Positions 1-8,934 of a stretch of DNA of 34,787 nucleotides are shown piece after piece. The translations under genes were made by a program, and so were the position numbers. The notes under the pieces were generated by a model. The model was not told the origin of the DNA, made no database searches, and saw nothing but the letters and a program-made list of their open reading frames with translations. The DNA comes from Oscillospiraceae bacterium (GTDB lineage Bacteria > Bacillota > Clostridia > Saccharofermentanales > Saccharofermentanaceae): the NCBI GenBank assembly GCA_015069205.1, contig SVIZ01000019.1:1-34787 (forward strand). Reading direction: 5' to 3'. Position 1 is the stretch's first letter. Each line of letters starts with the position of its first letter.

Positions 1-33
1 GCTCCACTCAAAGTTCTTGGCAAAAGAAAGCAA

Positions 34-62
34 ATTATACTAAGGATTGAATTTACACAAAA
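34..62 (-). promoter_or_regulatory. Possible promoter reading off the left edge
   Basis: On the minus strand there is a perfect TATAAT (34-39) with a weak TTTTGT 17 bases upstream (57-62). It would drive a gene lying left of the window. No coding sequence is visible in positions 1-205. The -35 match is poor, so this rests mainly on the -10. Confidence 0.3.
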
Positions 63-152
63 CTTTGGACTTGACTACAAATTCTCAATATTATGCACCA
101 AAACGCGAAAAAATACCGCTTTAGGTACAAATCATATCATTCATTTTCAAAT

Positions 153-180
153 CAAAACGGCTGCCCAAAAGGACAGCCGT
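153..180 (-). terminator. Rho-independent terminator of hppA
   Basis: The minus-strand RNA folds into a 10-bp stem (ACGGCUGUCC with GGGCAGCCGU, one G-U pair) with a UUUU loop and a following UUUU. It starts 25 bases after the hppA stop, so it ends that transcript. Confidence 0.8.
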
Positions 181-205
181 CTTATATGCAAGAATAATCA
201 GCCTA

Positions 206-2350
206 TTACTTGAAGATGTGATATCTGCTGATGATAGGAGTAATTGTGTTTGCAACTGTGGACATAAGCTTGATGAAGATGTCCAGAGCAACGCCTACAA
301 CGTCCTTACGTGTATCACCGATCGTATCACCGGTAACAGCTGCCTTGTGTGCAGGAGATCCCTTTGCGTGGCCCTTGAGCATGCCCTGCTCAATGTACTT
401 CTTAGCGTTGTCGAATGCACCACCGGAGTTACCCATGAAGATAGCTCTCGGGATAGCAACGATAGTAGCACCAACGAGGATACCGCCTACGAACTCAGGT
501 CCAAGGAGGAAGCCGCCGATTACAGGAATGAGGAGAGCGAGAACTGAAGGAACTACCATTCTGCGGATAGCTTCCTTAGCAGCCATAGCGATCATCATGT
601 TGTAGTCAGGCTTAGCCTTACCGTCAAGTACTTCCTGTGTCATCTGCTTGTCACCGACATCAGCCATGATCTTAGCTGCGTCGATTGTGTTATCTGTAAG
701 GATAGCGCAGAAGTATTCAACAAGAGCACCACCGAGGATACCACCTGCAACTACGAAGAATGTAGCGAAGTTAAGTACAGGAACTGCAACATCACCGGAA
801 TAGCTGCCTACGTATGCCATGATGAGGGATACTGTAGCAAATGCAGCAGAACCGATAGCGAAGCCCTTACCGATAGCAGCTGTTGTATTACCAACTGCGT
901 CGAGCTTATCTGTGATCTTACGAACGTCAGGAGCGAGGTGGCAAGCTTCTGCAAGACCGCCTGCGTTATCTGCGATAGGACCGAAAGCATCGATAGAAAC
1001 TGTAGCACCAACGAATGCGAGCATACCGAGAGCGGAGATTGCGATACCGTAAGAACCGCCGGTGATACCTGATACGATCAAAGCGATGATGATAACGAGT
1101 ACAGGGAGAAGAACTGATCTTGAACCGACAGCGTCACCCTTTGTAACAACGAAAGCCTCACCCTCTGTGCACATCTCAGCGATCTTCTGTGTAGGCTTAT
1201 GATCAGTAGATGTGTAGTACTCAGTAATGATACCGATAGCAATACCTGAAACGATTCCCATGATGGATGAAACCCAGGGAGAAGCCCAGCCGAGCTTGAA
1301 TTCATTATAGAGAGGAACGTCCTTGAAGATGAAATAAGAAGCAACACCTCCGAAAACGATTGTGCAGCCGGCAGAGATCCATGTAGAGAGGTCGAGCTCT
1401 TTTGACGGATTGTCACCCATCTTCTTGATGTTAGCAAGTCCAAGACCGATAAGGCATCCTACAAGGCCGCAGCCTGCGAGGATGACAGGGAAAAGGACCG
1501 TAGCGTTGAATGTAGCGTCTGTGATCTGTGTCTCACCTTCTGCAAGAGCTGTCTTGAAGAGTGTAACGGAGATCATGATAGATGCTGACATTGTAGCAAC
1601 GAATGACTCCAAAAGGTCTGAACAGTTACCGGCGATATCGTTTACGTTATCACCGATGAAGTCTGCGATAGTGTTCGGGATTCTTGAGTCATCCTCAGGA
1701 AGGTCATGTCTGAGCTTACCAAGGATATCTGAAGAAATGTCTGCTGCCTTTGTGTAGTTACCGCCGGCAACACGGTTGAACATAGCAACGATGGAGCATC
1801 CCAAAGAATATGTTGAAATTCTCATGATGTAGGGGTTGCAAGTAAGAGCCTTAATAAGAAGACCTGAACTTTCTGCATCATGCTTTACGCCGCCGAAGCA
1901 AAGAAGAACTGCGAGGAAGCCCAACATACCGAAGCCCTGAACTGCAAGGCCGGAGATTGAACCGCCGCAAAGAGCAACCTTAACTGTCTCACCGATTGAA
2001 AGGCTCTCTCTTGCTTTGTTCGAAGTACGAACGTTAGCGTAAGTTGCGCTCTGCATACCAAGAACGCAAACGATGGAACTCATCAAGGCACCAATGAGGA
2101 ATGTGATACCGCTTGTCTTCTCAACACAAAGTGTGAAGATAACAGCAACAACAGCAACCACGATGCCGATGCTCTTGAACTCCGTCTTAAGGAATGTCTG
2201 CGCGCCGGAACGGATGATACCTGACAATTCAATCATGTCAGCTGTTCCTTCGGGCATCTTCTTAATACGGAAGTAGTTGAACGCAACGTAGATAAGTGCA
2301 AGCACTACTACGCCGAGTACGATTAACCAGGAAGATGTTAATAATGACAT
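206..2350 (-). CDS. hppA: Membrane-bound pyrophosphatase (ion-pumping), K+-dependent type, divergent
   Basis: Hydrolyses cytoplasmic pyrophosphate and uses the energy to pump H+ and/or Na+ across the cell membrane. 714 aa with about 16 hydrophobic segments, the normal family size. The start at 2350 is chosen because GAGAGGGG lies about 7 bases upstream; a longer frame to 2437 starts close to the likely transcription start and has no ribosome site. Visible motifs: YTKAAD near residue 199, PEDD near 218, DNVND near 234, GNTTAAIGKG near 487. Ala in GNTTAA, rather than Lys, is the known mark of the K+-dependent class. Several normally fixed motifs differ: GGNYTKAADISSD in place of the usual GGGxxTKAADVGAD, and GDTRKDVVGVALD near the C-terminus in place of GDPxKDTxGPSLN. 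Monocistronic, with its own promoter and terminator. Whether it pumps H+ or Na+ cannot be read here. Confidence 0.93.
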   Translation of the reverse strand: MSLLTSSWLIVLGVVVLALIYVAFNYFRIKKMPEGTADMIELSGIIRSGAQTFLKTEFKSIGIVVAVVAVIFTLCVEKTSGITFLIGALMSSIVCVLGMQSATYANVRTSNKARESLSIGETVKVALCGGSISGLAVQGFGMLGFLAVLLCFGGVKHDAESSGLLIKALTCNPYIMRISTYSLGCSIVAMFNRVAGGNYTKAADISSDILGKLRHDLPEDDSRIPNTIADFIGDNVNDIAGNCSDLLESFVATMSASIMISVTLFKTALAEGETQITDATFNATVLFPVILAGCGLVGCLIGLGLANIKKMGDNPSKELDLSTWISAGCTIVFGGVASYFIFKDVPLYNEFKLGWASPWVSSIMGIVSGIAIGIITEYYTSTDHKPTQKIAEMCTEGEAFVVTKGDAVGSRSVLLPVLVIIIALIVSGITGGSYGIAISALGMLAFVGATVSIDAFGPIADNAGGLAEACHLAPDVRKITDKLDAVGNTTAAIGKGFAIGSAAFATVSLIMAYVGSYSGDVAVPVLNFATFFVVAGGILGGALVEYFCAILTDNTIDAAKIMADVGDKQMTQEVLDGKAKPDYNMMIAMAAKEAIRRMVVPSVLALLIPVIGGFLLGPEFVGGILVGATIVAIPRAIFMGNSGGAFDNAKKYIEQGMLKGHAKGSPAHKAAVTGDTIGDTRKDVVGVALDIFIKLMSTVANTITPIISRYHIFK

Positions 2351-2439
2351 ATACCGGGCCCCTCTCTTAAGAATTTTAGATATAGATTTTATGAAGCTTT
2401 CGGGCATGACAAAAACAATGCCCCATTGCAAACTCAAAA

Positions 2440-2468
2440 ATTATACATATAAATAATTTCTTTGACAA
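2440..2468 (-). promoter_or_regulatory. Promoter of hppA
   Basis: TTGTCA (2463-2468) and TATAAT (2440-2445) are separated by exactly 17 bases on the minus strand. Predicted start is near 2433, giving a leader of about 80 bases that contains a small GGGCAT/ATGCCC hairpin of unknown role. Confidence 0.75.
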
Positions 2469-2514
2469 TCAAAACAATAGCGAATTTTTCGTATAAAATG
2501 GCGATTTTTACGGT

Positions 2515-3429
2515 TTATTCTTGTACGAGTGAATCAACAAATAATTCAGGGTCAAAATCCGCAAGATCCTCTACACTCTCACCCAAACCTGCAAGAACAA
2601 TAGGCTTGCCTGACTGGTATGCAACCGCAATAGCTACACCGCCCTTTGCACTGCCGTCGAGCTTGGTGATGCCGACATAATCAAGACCTGTTACTTCGCC
2701 GAAGCCTTCTGCCTGTATGACGGCATTCTGGCCTGTTGTGGCATCAATTATGAGGAGTGACTTGATGACTGCATCAGGCGCTTCTCTCTCGATAACACGT
2801 CTGATCTTTGCGAGCTCCTCCATGAGATTCTTTTTGTTGTGAAGACGACCGGCAGTATCAACTAGCAGGACGTCAGTTCCTCTTGCCTGTGCCGCATGGA
2901 CGGCATCGAAAACAACGGAAGCCGGATCTGCTCCCTCCTGCTCCTGGGCAATGACTGCCGTTCCCGTTCTCTCGCCCCATGTCTTGAGCTGGCCTACTGC
3001 AGCTGCACGGAATGTGTCACATGCTGCCATGAGGACTTTCTTGCCTTCCTTCTTATATCTTGCGGCAAGCTTGCCTGAAGTGGTCGTCTTACCTGTGCCG
3101 TTAACACCGATCATGAGAATGATGTTGAGCTTGCCGGGTTCGATCTCGACAGTCTGAGGCTCACCCAAGATCTCGAGCATTCTCTCCTTTACGGATGCAA
3201 GGACTGCTTCCTTGCTGTCGTCACCGGTCTTACGGATGTTCTCCTTGACCCTGTCCATAATGTCATCGCTGGCCTGTACGCCGCAGTCTGCCCTGATGAG
3301 GAGTTCTTCCAGTTCATCGAGCATATCCTCGTCAAACCGTCCGCTTGAAGCGGCAAGCTTTGTAAAACTTCCGGCGAAGAAGTTTCTTGTCTTTTCGAGT
3401 CCTCTTTTAAACAGATCAGCTAATCCCAT
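2515..3429 (-). CDS. ftsY: Signal recognition particle receptor FtsY
   Basis: SRP-receptor GTPase that docks ribosome-SRP complexes carrying membrane proteins at the translocon. 304 aa. It has an N-terminal helical NG-type N domain (about 1-90) and then the GTPase G domain: GVNGTGKTT at 108-116, DTFRAAA near 138, DTAGR, TKLDGSAKGG, and the closing GLGE-DL-DF segment. The long acidic A domain of proteobacterial FtsY is absent, as is usual in Bacillota; a short amphipathic N-terminal helix (LADLFKRGL) could bind the membrane. Its ATG overlaps the smc stop codon by one base (TAATG), so it is translationally coupled to smc. The smc-ftsY order is a common Bacillota arrangement. Confidence 0.97.
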   Translation of the reverse strand: MGLADLFKRGLEKTRNFFAGSFTKLAASSGRFDEDMLDELEELLIRADCGVQASDDIMDRVKENIRKTGDDSKEAVLASVKERMLEILGEPQTVEIEPGKLNIILMIGVNGTGKTTTSGKLAARYKKEGKKVLMAACDTFRAAAVGQLKTWGERTGTAVIAQEQEGADPASVVFDAVHAAQARGTDVLLVDTAGRLHNKKNLMEELAKIRRVIEREAPDAVIKSLLIIDATTGQNAVIQAEGFGEVTGLDYVGITKLDGSAKGGVAIAVAYQSGKPIVLAGLGESVEDLADFDPELFVDSLVQE

Positions 3430-6400
3430 TATTTAAGCTCCATTGATAATATCTTGGATACGCCTCGCTCAGCCATGGTAACGCCGTACATCTGGTCGCA
3501 TGCCTCCATGGTTCCCTTACGGTGCGTAACAAGGATAAACTGAGATTTGGTGGAATGTCTTCTTACGAAGTCCGTAAATCTCGTGATATTTACATCGTCC
3601 AATGCCGCCTCGACCTCGTCGAGAATAACGAACGGTGAAGGCTTCAGTTCCTGAATTGCGAAAAGAAGTCCGATCGCTGTGAGGCAGCGTTCACCACCTG
3701 ACAGGAGTGAGAGATTCTGAAGTTTCTTTCCCGGGGGCTGAGCCTTGATGTCGATGGCGCACTCGAGGACATCCTCCGAATCATCGCCAAGAACTATCTC
3801 TGCCGTACCGCCTCCGAACAGATCCGTGAAGACCTGGCTGAAGTTACTGTTGATCGTATCGAAGTGAGCCGTAAACTCGGATCTCATCTTGTTGAGGAGG
3901 TCTTCGATTACCTGCTCCAAGTCCTTCTTGGCAGCTTCGATATCATCTCTCTGCTTTGTCATGAACTCGAGTCTTTCAGACAGTTCGCTGAACTCCTGCA
4001 ATGCGCCCAGGTTAACGGGACCCAGGGCCTTGATGGAATTTTTCAGAGACTGGATCCTCTTTGTCTGCTCGCCTACCTTCTCGACAGGCTCAACAGAATC
4101 CTTAATGTTGTCATATGTTGTCTCGTAATCTTCCCAGAGTCTGTTCTTGTTCTGATCGATCTCGAAAATGATCTTGTCGTACTTGGATACATGCGCATTA
4201 AGATTCGACTGGAGATCGCTTAAGATATTCGTGCTGGCAGAAAGCCTGTCACCGAATGACTTGATATTCTCTGAGAGACTGTTCCTCTTCTCAAAGAGCT
4301 CAGCGATCTTCTCTTCCAATACCTTCTGCTGCTTGCCATTCTCGTCGATCTTGGCATCAAGGTCATTGATCTCCTTAGTGATGCTGTTGACTGTATCTTT
4401 GGCTTCCTTAATGGAGGAATCGAATTTCTCTCTTCCCTGCTTAGCTTCCTCGATCTGTCTCTTGATGTGACCTGCGAGATCAAGGATACCGCTTCTTTCC
4501 GTAAGCTTGCGTTCTGCAAGTGAAGCAGCTTCTCTTACCTTTGCAACAACCTGCTCAAGCTTGACAGCCTGCTCTTCGGAAAGCCTCTGCTGCTCTTCGA
4601 TCTCTTCCTGGAAATCAGTAAGTTCCCCGTTTATCTCGCCTTCGATACGTGAAAGCTCTTCCATATCCTCTTCAAGTCTTAACTTGGACTTGGATACGGT
4701 CTGCATATTCTCATCGAAGTTAGTAAGTGTCTTTACAGTCTCTTCGAGTCTTGTCTTTGTATTGTTGTACTCACCCTCAGCCTTAACTTCCTCAAGCTGG
4801 TAGAACTTGAGCTGTTCACCGAGCTGGGCGAGCTCACGTCTTATTGTTCCGATACCGTCATCAACTTCCTGACGCTGGTCTTCGGAATCTTCAAGCTTCT
4901 TCTCTAATTCGGCAACTGCCTTGGTGAGAGCCTCGATCTCGGCTTTTCTTCCGAGGATACCCGTACCTGCTCCGGTCTTTCTCAACGAACCACCGGTCAG
5001 AGATCCGCCCGGGTTAACGGAATCGCCTTCAAGTGTCATTACTTTATAAGCACGACCCGTCTTGGAAGCTATTATTCTGGCACTGTCCAGGTCGTGGGCA
5101 ACGATTATCCTTCCCAAAAGGTTAGCAACGATGTCTTCTAGATCACGGCTGCTCTTAACAAGTTCGGATGCAACGCCAATATATCCGTTGACGCTCTTTG
5201 CCTTACGGAGATCGTCGTCATCGACATATCTTGCCCTGATGTTCTCGATAGGAAGGAACGTAACTCTTCCGAGTCTTCTCTCCTTGAGTATATTGATAAG
5301 TTCGGCAGCATCGGATTCGCTCTTGGTAACCACGTTATTGAGTGAGTTGCCCAAAGCGGTCTCGATCGCCGTCTCATACTTGCTGTCCGTATTGATGAGG
5401 TCACCTAAGACACCTACCATGAGGCTCTTTACTGATCTGTCGCTGTCAGCAGCGTCTAACAGGTGCTTGACTGATTCCTGATAACCTTCCTTACGTCTCT
5501 CGATGTCCTTGAGTGTCTGGAGCTTTGACTCTTCGGCAGAAAGCTTCTTGTTGTTGACCTCAAAAAACTGGTTAAGTTCTTCCTGGCGCTTTCTTAACTC
5601 TTCAAGCTTCTTATTGCGGACATCGATATCGTTGCTGACATCTCCCTTGATCTTCCTGATCTCGTTTAATGCCTTTTCTTCTTCTTCGATCTTGGCAGAC
5701 AATTCGGCCTTGCCGCTCTCTGAAGCAGCTCTTGCCTCCTGCATCTCCCTTATCTTATCTTCCAGAGCCGTAATTCCGGCCTGGCATTCAGTTATCTTCT
5801 TCCTGGTCTCGAAAAGCTCTTCCGTCTTGGCCTTTACCTTCGAATCGGCCTTGCCTGCCTCTTTGCGGCTGTTCTCGTATTCTTCGAACTTTGCCTGACG
5901 CTCTTTGTCGAGATTCTCGCTCAAGGTCTTGGCTTCGTCAGCTTCCTTAAGGAGACTGTCAGCCTTTGCCTTCTTCTCATTGAGTTCGGCAGTGAGCTTT
6001 TCGACGGTCTCGTCCGTCGTCTCCATGTCGGTCTTGAGCTCTTCGATCCTCTGGTTTGTCTGGTTGAGTCTTTCGATGGAGACCTTCTTATCGATCTGGG
6101 CCTCGTGCTCGATCTCGGTTAGTTCGGAGAGTTCCTGTCTTCTGTCTTCGATCTCGTTATCTAAGGCTTCGCTCTTATTAACGATCTCGTTATTGCTCTT
6201 TCTTAGCTGTTCGAACTCGTCCTCACGCTCGCGGATCTCTTTCTCGAGCTGCTCCTTAAGACCGGCGGAATCGCCCATCTCTTTATTGGCTTCGGTGATC
6301 TTATGTACGAGCAAAGAAGTCTCAAGCTTTTTGAGCTCTTCGTAATTCTCATTGAACTTACGCGCCTTTCCGGCCTGCTCTTCAAGAGGTCCCTTGCGCT

Positions 6401-6998
6401 CTTCAAGTTCGCCTAAAATGTCATTGATCCTGATAAGGTTTTGTTCAGTGCTATTAAGCTTTCTCTGGGCCTCATCCTTGCGGACACGGTACTTAACGAT
6501 ACCTGAAGCTTCCTCGATGACTCTTCTTCTGTCCTCGGATTTAGTGGAAAGGATGTCATCGACCCTGCCCTGTCCTACGAGAGAATAGCCGTCACGGCCA
6601 AGACCCGTATCAAGGAAAAGGACCGTAATGTCCTTAAGACGGCAGTTTACTTTATTAATCTGGTATTCGGATTCACCGGACCTGTAGAGTCTTCTGGTGA
6701 TGCAGATCTCAGGAAAATCGTAATCGATATATCCGTCGGAGTTATCGAAAGTAATGGATACTTCGGCATAGTTCATGGAACGTCTTGCGGTAGTACCGTT
6801 GAAGATGACGTCTTCCATCTTGCCGCCACGGAGCTGCTTTACGCTCTGTTCGCCCAAAACCCAGCGGACAGCATCACTGATATTCGACTTTCCGCTTCCG
6901 TTAGGACCAACCACAGCCGTAAGACCGCGGTCAAAGTCGATACACGTATAGTCAGGGAAAGATTTAAACCCCTGAAGCTCAAGCTTTTTCAGATACAT
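3429..6998 (-). CDS. smc: Chromosome segregation protein SMC
   Basis: ATP-driven DNA-loop-forming condensin that compacts and segregates the chromosome with ScpA/ScpB. 1189 aa, normal full length. N-terminal ATPase half with Walker A GPNGSGKSN at 31-39; long coiled coils at about 170-500 and 680-1020, rich in Glu, Lys and Leu; a globular hinge between them (about 505-670) with the Gly-rich PGGSLTGGS segment; C-terminal half with signature LSGGE and Walker B VILDEVEAALD. The start codon has only a weak upstream GGA, so translation may rely on the short distance (84 bases) from rnc upstream. Followed directly by ftsY. Confidence 0.97.
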   Translation of the reverse strand: MYLKKLELQGFKSFPDYTCIDFDRGLTAVVGPNGSGKSNISDAVRWVLGEQSVKQLRGGKMEDVIFNGTTARRSMNYAEVSITFDNSDGYIDYDFPEICITRRLYRSGESEYQINKVNCRLKDITVLFLDTGLGRDGYSLVGQGRVDDILSTKSEDRRRVIEEASGIVKYRVRKDEAQRKLNSTEQNLIRINDILGELEERKGPLEEQAGKARKFNENYEELKKLETSLLVHKITEANKEMGDSAGLKEQLEKEIREREDEFEQLRKSNNEIVNKSEALDNEIEDRRQELSELTEIEHEAQIDKKVSIERLNQTNQRIEELKTDMETTDETVEKLTAELNEKKAKADSLLKEADEAKTLSENLDKERQAKFEEYENSRKEAGKADSKVKAKTEELFETRKKITECQAGITALEDKIREMQEARAASESGKAELSAKIEEEEKALNEIRKIKGDVSNDIDVRNKKLEELRKRQEELNQFFEVNNKKLSAEESKLQTLKDIERRKEGYQESVKHLLDAADSDRSVKSLMVGVLGDLINTDSKYETAIETALGNSLNNVVTKSESDAAELINILKERRLGRVTFLPIENIRARYVDDDDLRKAKSVNGYIGVASELVKSSRDLEDIVANLLGRIIVAHDLDSARIIASKTGRAYKVMTLEGDSVNPGGSLTGGSLRKTGAGTGILGRKAEIEALTKAVAELEKKLEDSEDQRQEVDDGIGTIRRELAQLGEQLKFYQLEEVKAEGEYNNTKTRLEETVKTLTNFDENMQTVSKSKLRLEEDMEELSRIEGEINGELTDFQEEIEEQQRLSEEQAVKLEQVVAKVREAASLAERKLTERSGILDLAGHIKRQIEEAKQGREKFDSSIKEAKDTVNSITKEINDLDAKIDENGKQQKVLEEKIAELFEKRNSLSENIKSFGDRLSASTNILSDLQSNLNAHVSKYDKIIFEIDQNKNRLWEDYETTYDNIKDSVEPVEKVGEQTKRIQSLKNSIKALGPVNLGALQEFSELSERLEFMTKQRDDIEAAKKDLEQVIEDLLNKMRSEFTAHFDTINSNFSQVFTDLFGGGTAEIVLGDDSEDVLECAIDIKAQPPGKKLQNLSLLSGGERCLTAIGLLFAIQELKPSPFVILDEVEAALDDVNITRFTDFVRRHSTKSQFILVTHRKGTMEACDQMYGVTMAERGVSKILSMELK

Positions 6999-7082
6999 TC
7001 TATAGTCAGTTCCGTATTGATCCTAAAATAAATCACCCAAGCATTATAAACTCAAACTGTCCCTTTTTGTAGGACAATCTGT

Positions 7083-7799
7083 TCAGACGCTATCAGGATA
7101 AAGGCTCATGTACTCCTTTATGCCCTTCTCAGCGCACTTCTGCTCGGCATCCTTCTTGCTGTGGCCCGTAGCGCTTGCCAGGAGCACATCATCCGAATAA
7201 ACACTGACGTCGAATTCTTTCATGTGGGCAGGTCCTCGCTCTCCGGTCACCTCGAATCTGATGGTGTGCTGGAAACCTCTGGTCTGCGCCAATTCAAGCA
7301 GTCTGCTCTTGTAATCCAGGAAGATCTCGCCGTTAACTGCTTTCTGAACTGTTTCGGTAAGATTTTTCAAGATACATTTTCTAGCCTGTTCGAATCCGCC
7401 GTCAAAATATACCGCCGCAATAACCGACTCAAAACAGTCGGCGAGCGTCGAATCCTTGTCATTACCGCCGTTCTGCGCCTCACCCTTGCCAAGAAGCAGA
7501 TAATCGCCAAGATGGAGCTTTCTTGCTACTTCAGCAAAAGACTTTTCGCAGACAGAGACACTTCTCATCTTTGAAAGATATCCTTCGTCAGCCTGAGGCT
7601 TGAGCTCGTAGAGCATCTGACCTACAACGACGTCCAGGACAGCGTCACCGATGAACTCTAACCTCTGGTTTGACTCCCAGTGACCTCTTCCCGTCTCGAA
7701 AACATAAGTCGTGTGGGTAAAAGCCGTCTCGAGGAGCGACTTGTCTTTAAAGGTATATCCCAGATTTTTTTCTAATTCTGTATAGTCTGTCATAGTCAT
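7083..7799 (-). CDS. rnc: Ribonuclease III
   Basis: Cuts double-stranded RNA, chiefly rRNA precursors and structured mRNAs. About 238 aa: an endonuclease domain with the signature NQRLEFIGDAVLD and the second catalytic group DxxES (DCFESVIAAVYFD), then a linker and a double-stranded-RNA-binding domain at the C-terminus with GxxxAxGHSKKDAEQ. The frame is open further upstream to 7835, but those codons lie inside a terminator-like hairpin, so 7799 (or the ATG at 7793) is preferred. Neither start has a strong ribosome binding site. It lies between acpP and smc, the usual acpP-rnc-smc-ftsY order. Confidence 0.95.
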   Translation of the reverse strand: MTMTDYTELEKNLGYTFKDKSLLETAFTHTTYVFETGRGHWESNQRLEFIGDAVLDVVVGQMLYELKPQADEGYLSKMRSVSVCEKSFAEVARKLHLGDYLLLGKGEAQNGGNDKDSTLADCFESVIAAVYFDGGFEQARKCILKNLTETVQKAVNGEIFLDYKSRLLELAQTRGFQHTIRFEVTGERGPAHMKEFDVSVYSDDVLLASATGHSKKDAEQKCAEKGIKEYMSLYPDSV

Positions 7800-7803
7800 A
7801 TTT

Positions 7804-7843
7804 ACGAGAAACGGCTGAATGCATATCACACGCATCCAGCCGT
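7804..7843 (-). terminator. Hairpin between acpP and rnc (weak terminator or attenuator)
   Basis: Minus-strand RNA forms a 12-bp stem (arms 7832-7843 and 7811-7822, one G-U pair) with a 9-base loop, followed by UUUCUCGU. The U tract is poor, so partial read-through into rnc is likely. It sits only 11 bases before the chosen rnc start. Confidence 0.55.
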
Positions 7844-7887
7844 CTAAACTTCATAAGTTAATTCAGAGATTAATAATCTCCGGCATA

Positions 7888-8133
7888 TTAGCCCTCTGTA
7901 AGGCTCTGAATATACTCGACTGCATCCTTGACGGTAACAACCTTCTCAGCTACATCATCAGGGATCTCGATGTCGAATTCCTGCTCCATAGCCATAACAA
8001 GCTCAACCATGTCAAGAGAATCAGCGTTAAGATCATCAACGAAAGAGGAATCTTCTGTGATTGTATCCTCATCTACGCCGAGCTGATCAACGATCATCTG
8101 CTTAATCGAGTTGAAAAGTTCTTCATTTGTCAT
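7888..8133 (-). CDS. acpP: Acyl carrier protein
   Basis: Carries growing fatty acyl chains on a phosphopantetheine arm during fatty acid and phospholipid synthesis. 81 aa, strongly acidic. The attachment serine is S39 in [12 protein letters not shown], the classic DSL motif at the start of helix II. GGAGGT lies 8 bases before the ATG, one of the strongest ribosome sites in the window, fitting high expression. It stands just before rnc, with a hairpin between them that probably lowers rnc output relative to acpP. Confidence 0.97.
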   Translation of the reverse strand: MTNEELFNSIKQMIVDQLGVDEDTITEDSSFVDDLNADSLDMVELVMAMEQEFDIEIPDDVAEKVVTVKDAVEYIQSLTEG

Positions 8134-8174
8134 AATTAGTACCTCCGTACGATTCTAAATAAATCCACAAACTG

Positions 8175-8203
8175 TTTTTAATGTAAGTTATGGTTTTTGT
8201 CAA
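8175..8203 (-). promoter_or_regulatory. Candidate acpP promoter
   Basis: TTGACA (8198-8203) is followed 17 bases later by TAAAAA (8175-8180), a 4/6 match to the -10. Two near-identical GTCAAA(A)TAAC direct repeats lie just upstream. Confidence 0.45.
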
Positions 8204-8236
8204 TAGGTTATTTTGACTGCCAAAGTTATTTGACAA

Positions 8237-8854
8237 TTACCCCTTAAGATAATGTTTCCCCTTTAAAAGATAGTCAACACCCGAGACAATTGTCATAATA
8301 ACACATATTCCGAAAAGTACATCCCCGATTATCGTAACCGGACAAATCCTGATCGGATAGCCTTCGAAGCCCAGACCGAATAGCTTCATGAGCAAGGGCT
8401 CAAACATAAGATAGATCAAAGCGATCATCTGGGTGACAGTCTTTATCTTGCCGATCATCTTGGCGGCAATTACCTCTCCCTTGGCAGCAGCGATCATTCG
8501 AAGACCGGATACGGCAAACTCTCTTAAGATGATTACCATAACAGCCCATGCGGAAAGCCTGCCCAAGTTGATGAACGCCAGCATAATGCTGATGCAGAGG
8601 ATCTTATCTGCAAGAGAATCAAGGAATTTACCAAGATCGGTAATAAGGTTATATTTACGCGCGATCTTGCCGTCTGCCGCATCCGTAAGGGATGCAAGTA
8701 TGAAAACTCCCGCTGCAACGAGCATGCCATTTGTATTGATGAAGTTGTTCCATCCTTCCGGCTGCCATCCGAAAATATTGACCGGCAGCATGAAGAGGAG
8801 TGTAACCGGAACAAGTACGATCCTTAAGATCGAAAGCTTGTTAGGAAGATTCAT
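8237..8854 (-). CDS. pgsA: CDP-diacylglycerol-glycerol-3-phosphate 3-phosphatidyltransferase
   Basis: Makes phosphatidylglycerol phosphate, the committed step to phosphatidylglycerol and cardiolipin, in the membrane. 205 aa with about five to six hydrophobic segments. The full CDP-alcohol phosphotransferase motif D-G-x2-A-R-x8-G-x3-D-x3-D is seen at residues 61-83 (DGKIARKYN then LGKFLDSLADK). Start chosen at 8854 (MNLPNKLSILR), matching the family's usual N-terminus; the frame extends to 8908 but the extra part is not family-like. A weak AAGGTG lies upstream. It follows rimO by 80 bases, an arrangement often seen in Bacillota. Confidence 0.93.
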   Translation of the reverse strand: MNLPNKLSILRIVLVPVTLLFMLPVNIFGWQPEGWNNFINTNGMLVAAGVFILASLTDAADGKIARKYNLITDLGKFLDSLADKILCISIMLAFINLGRLSAWAVMVIILREFAVSGLRMIAAAKGEVIAAKMIGKIKTVTQMIALIYLMFEPLLMKLFGLGFEGYPIRICPVTIIGDVLFGICVIMTIVSGVDYLLKGKHYLKG

Positions 8855-8934
8855 GGTATGAATACACCTTTTTCTTTCTAAGTAATCGTCCTTTATCAAA
8901 GGACACACTAATAATATACGAAATTATTTATCCG

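Noticed and set aside
65..94. Plus-strand TTGGAC-N18-TATTAT promoter-like pair
   Set aside because: It would run straight into the 3' end of hppA and no plus-strand gene follows.
231..605. Plus-strand open frames opposite hppA, smc and ftsK
   Set aside because: They mirror the codons of strong minus-strand genes and lack ribosome sites and family features.
2351..2432. Riboswitch in the hppA leader
   Set aside because: Only one small hairpin is seen in about 80 bases; no conserved aptamer pattern is recognisable.
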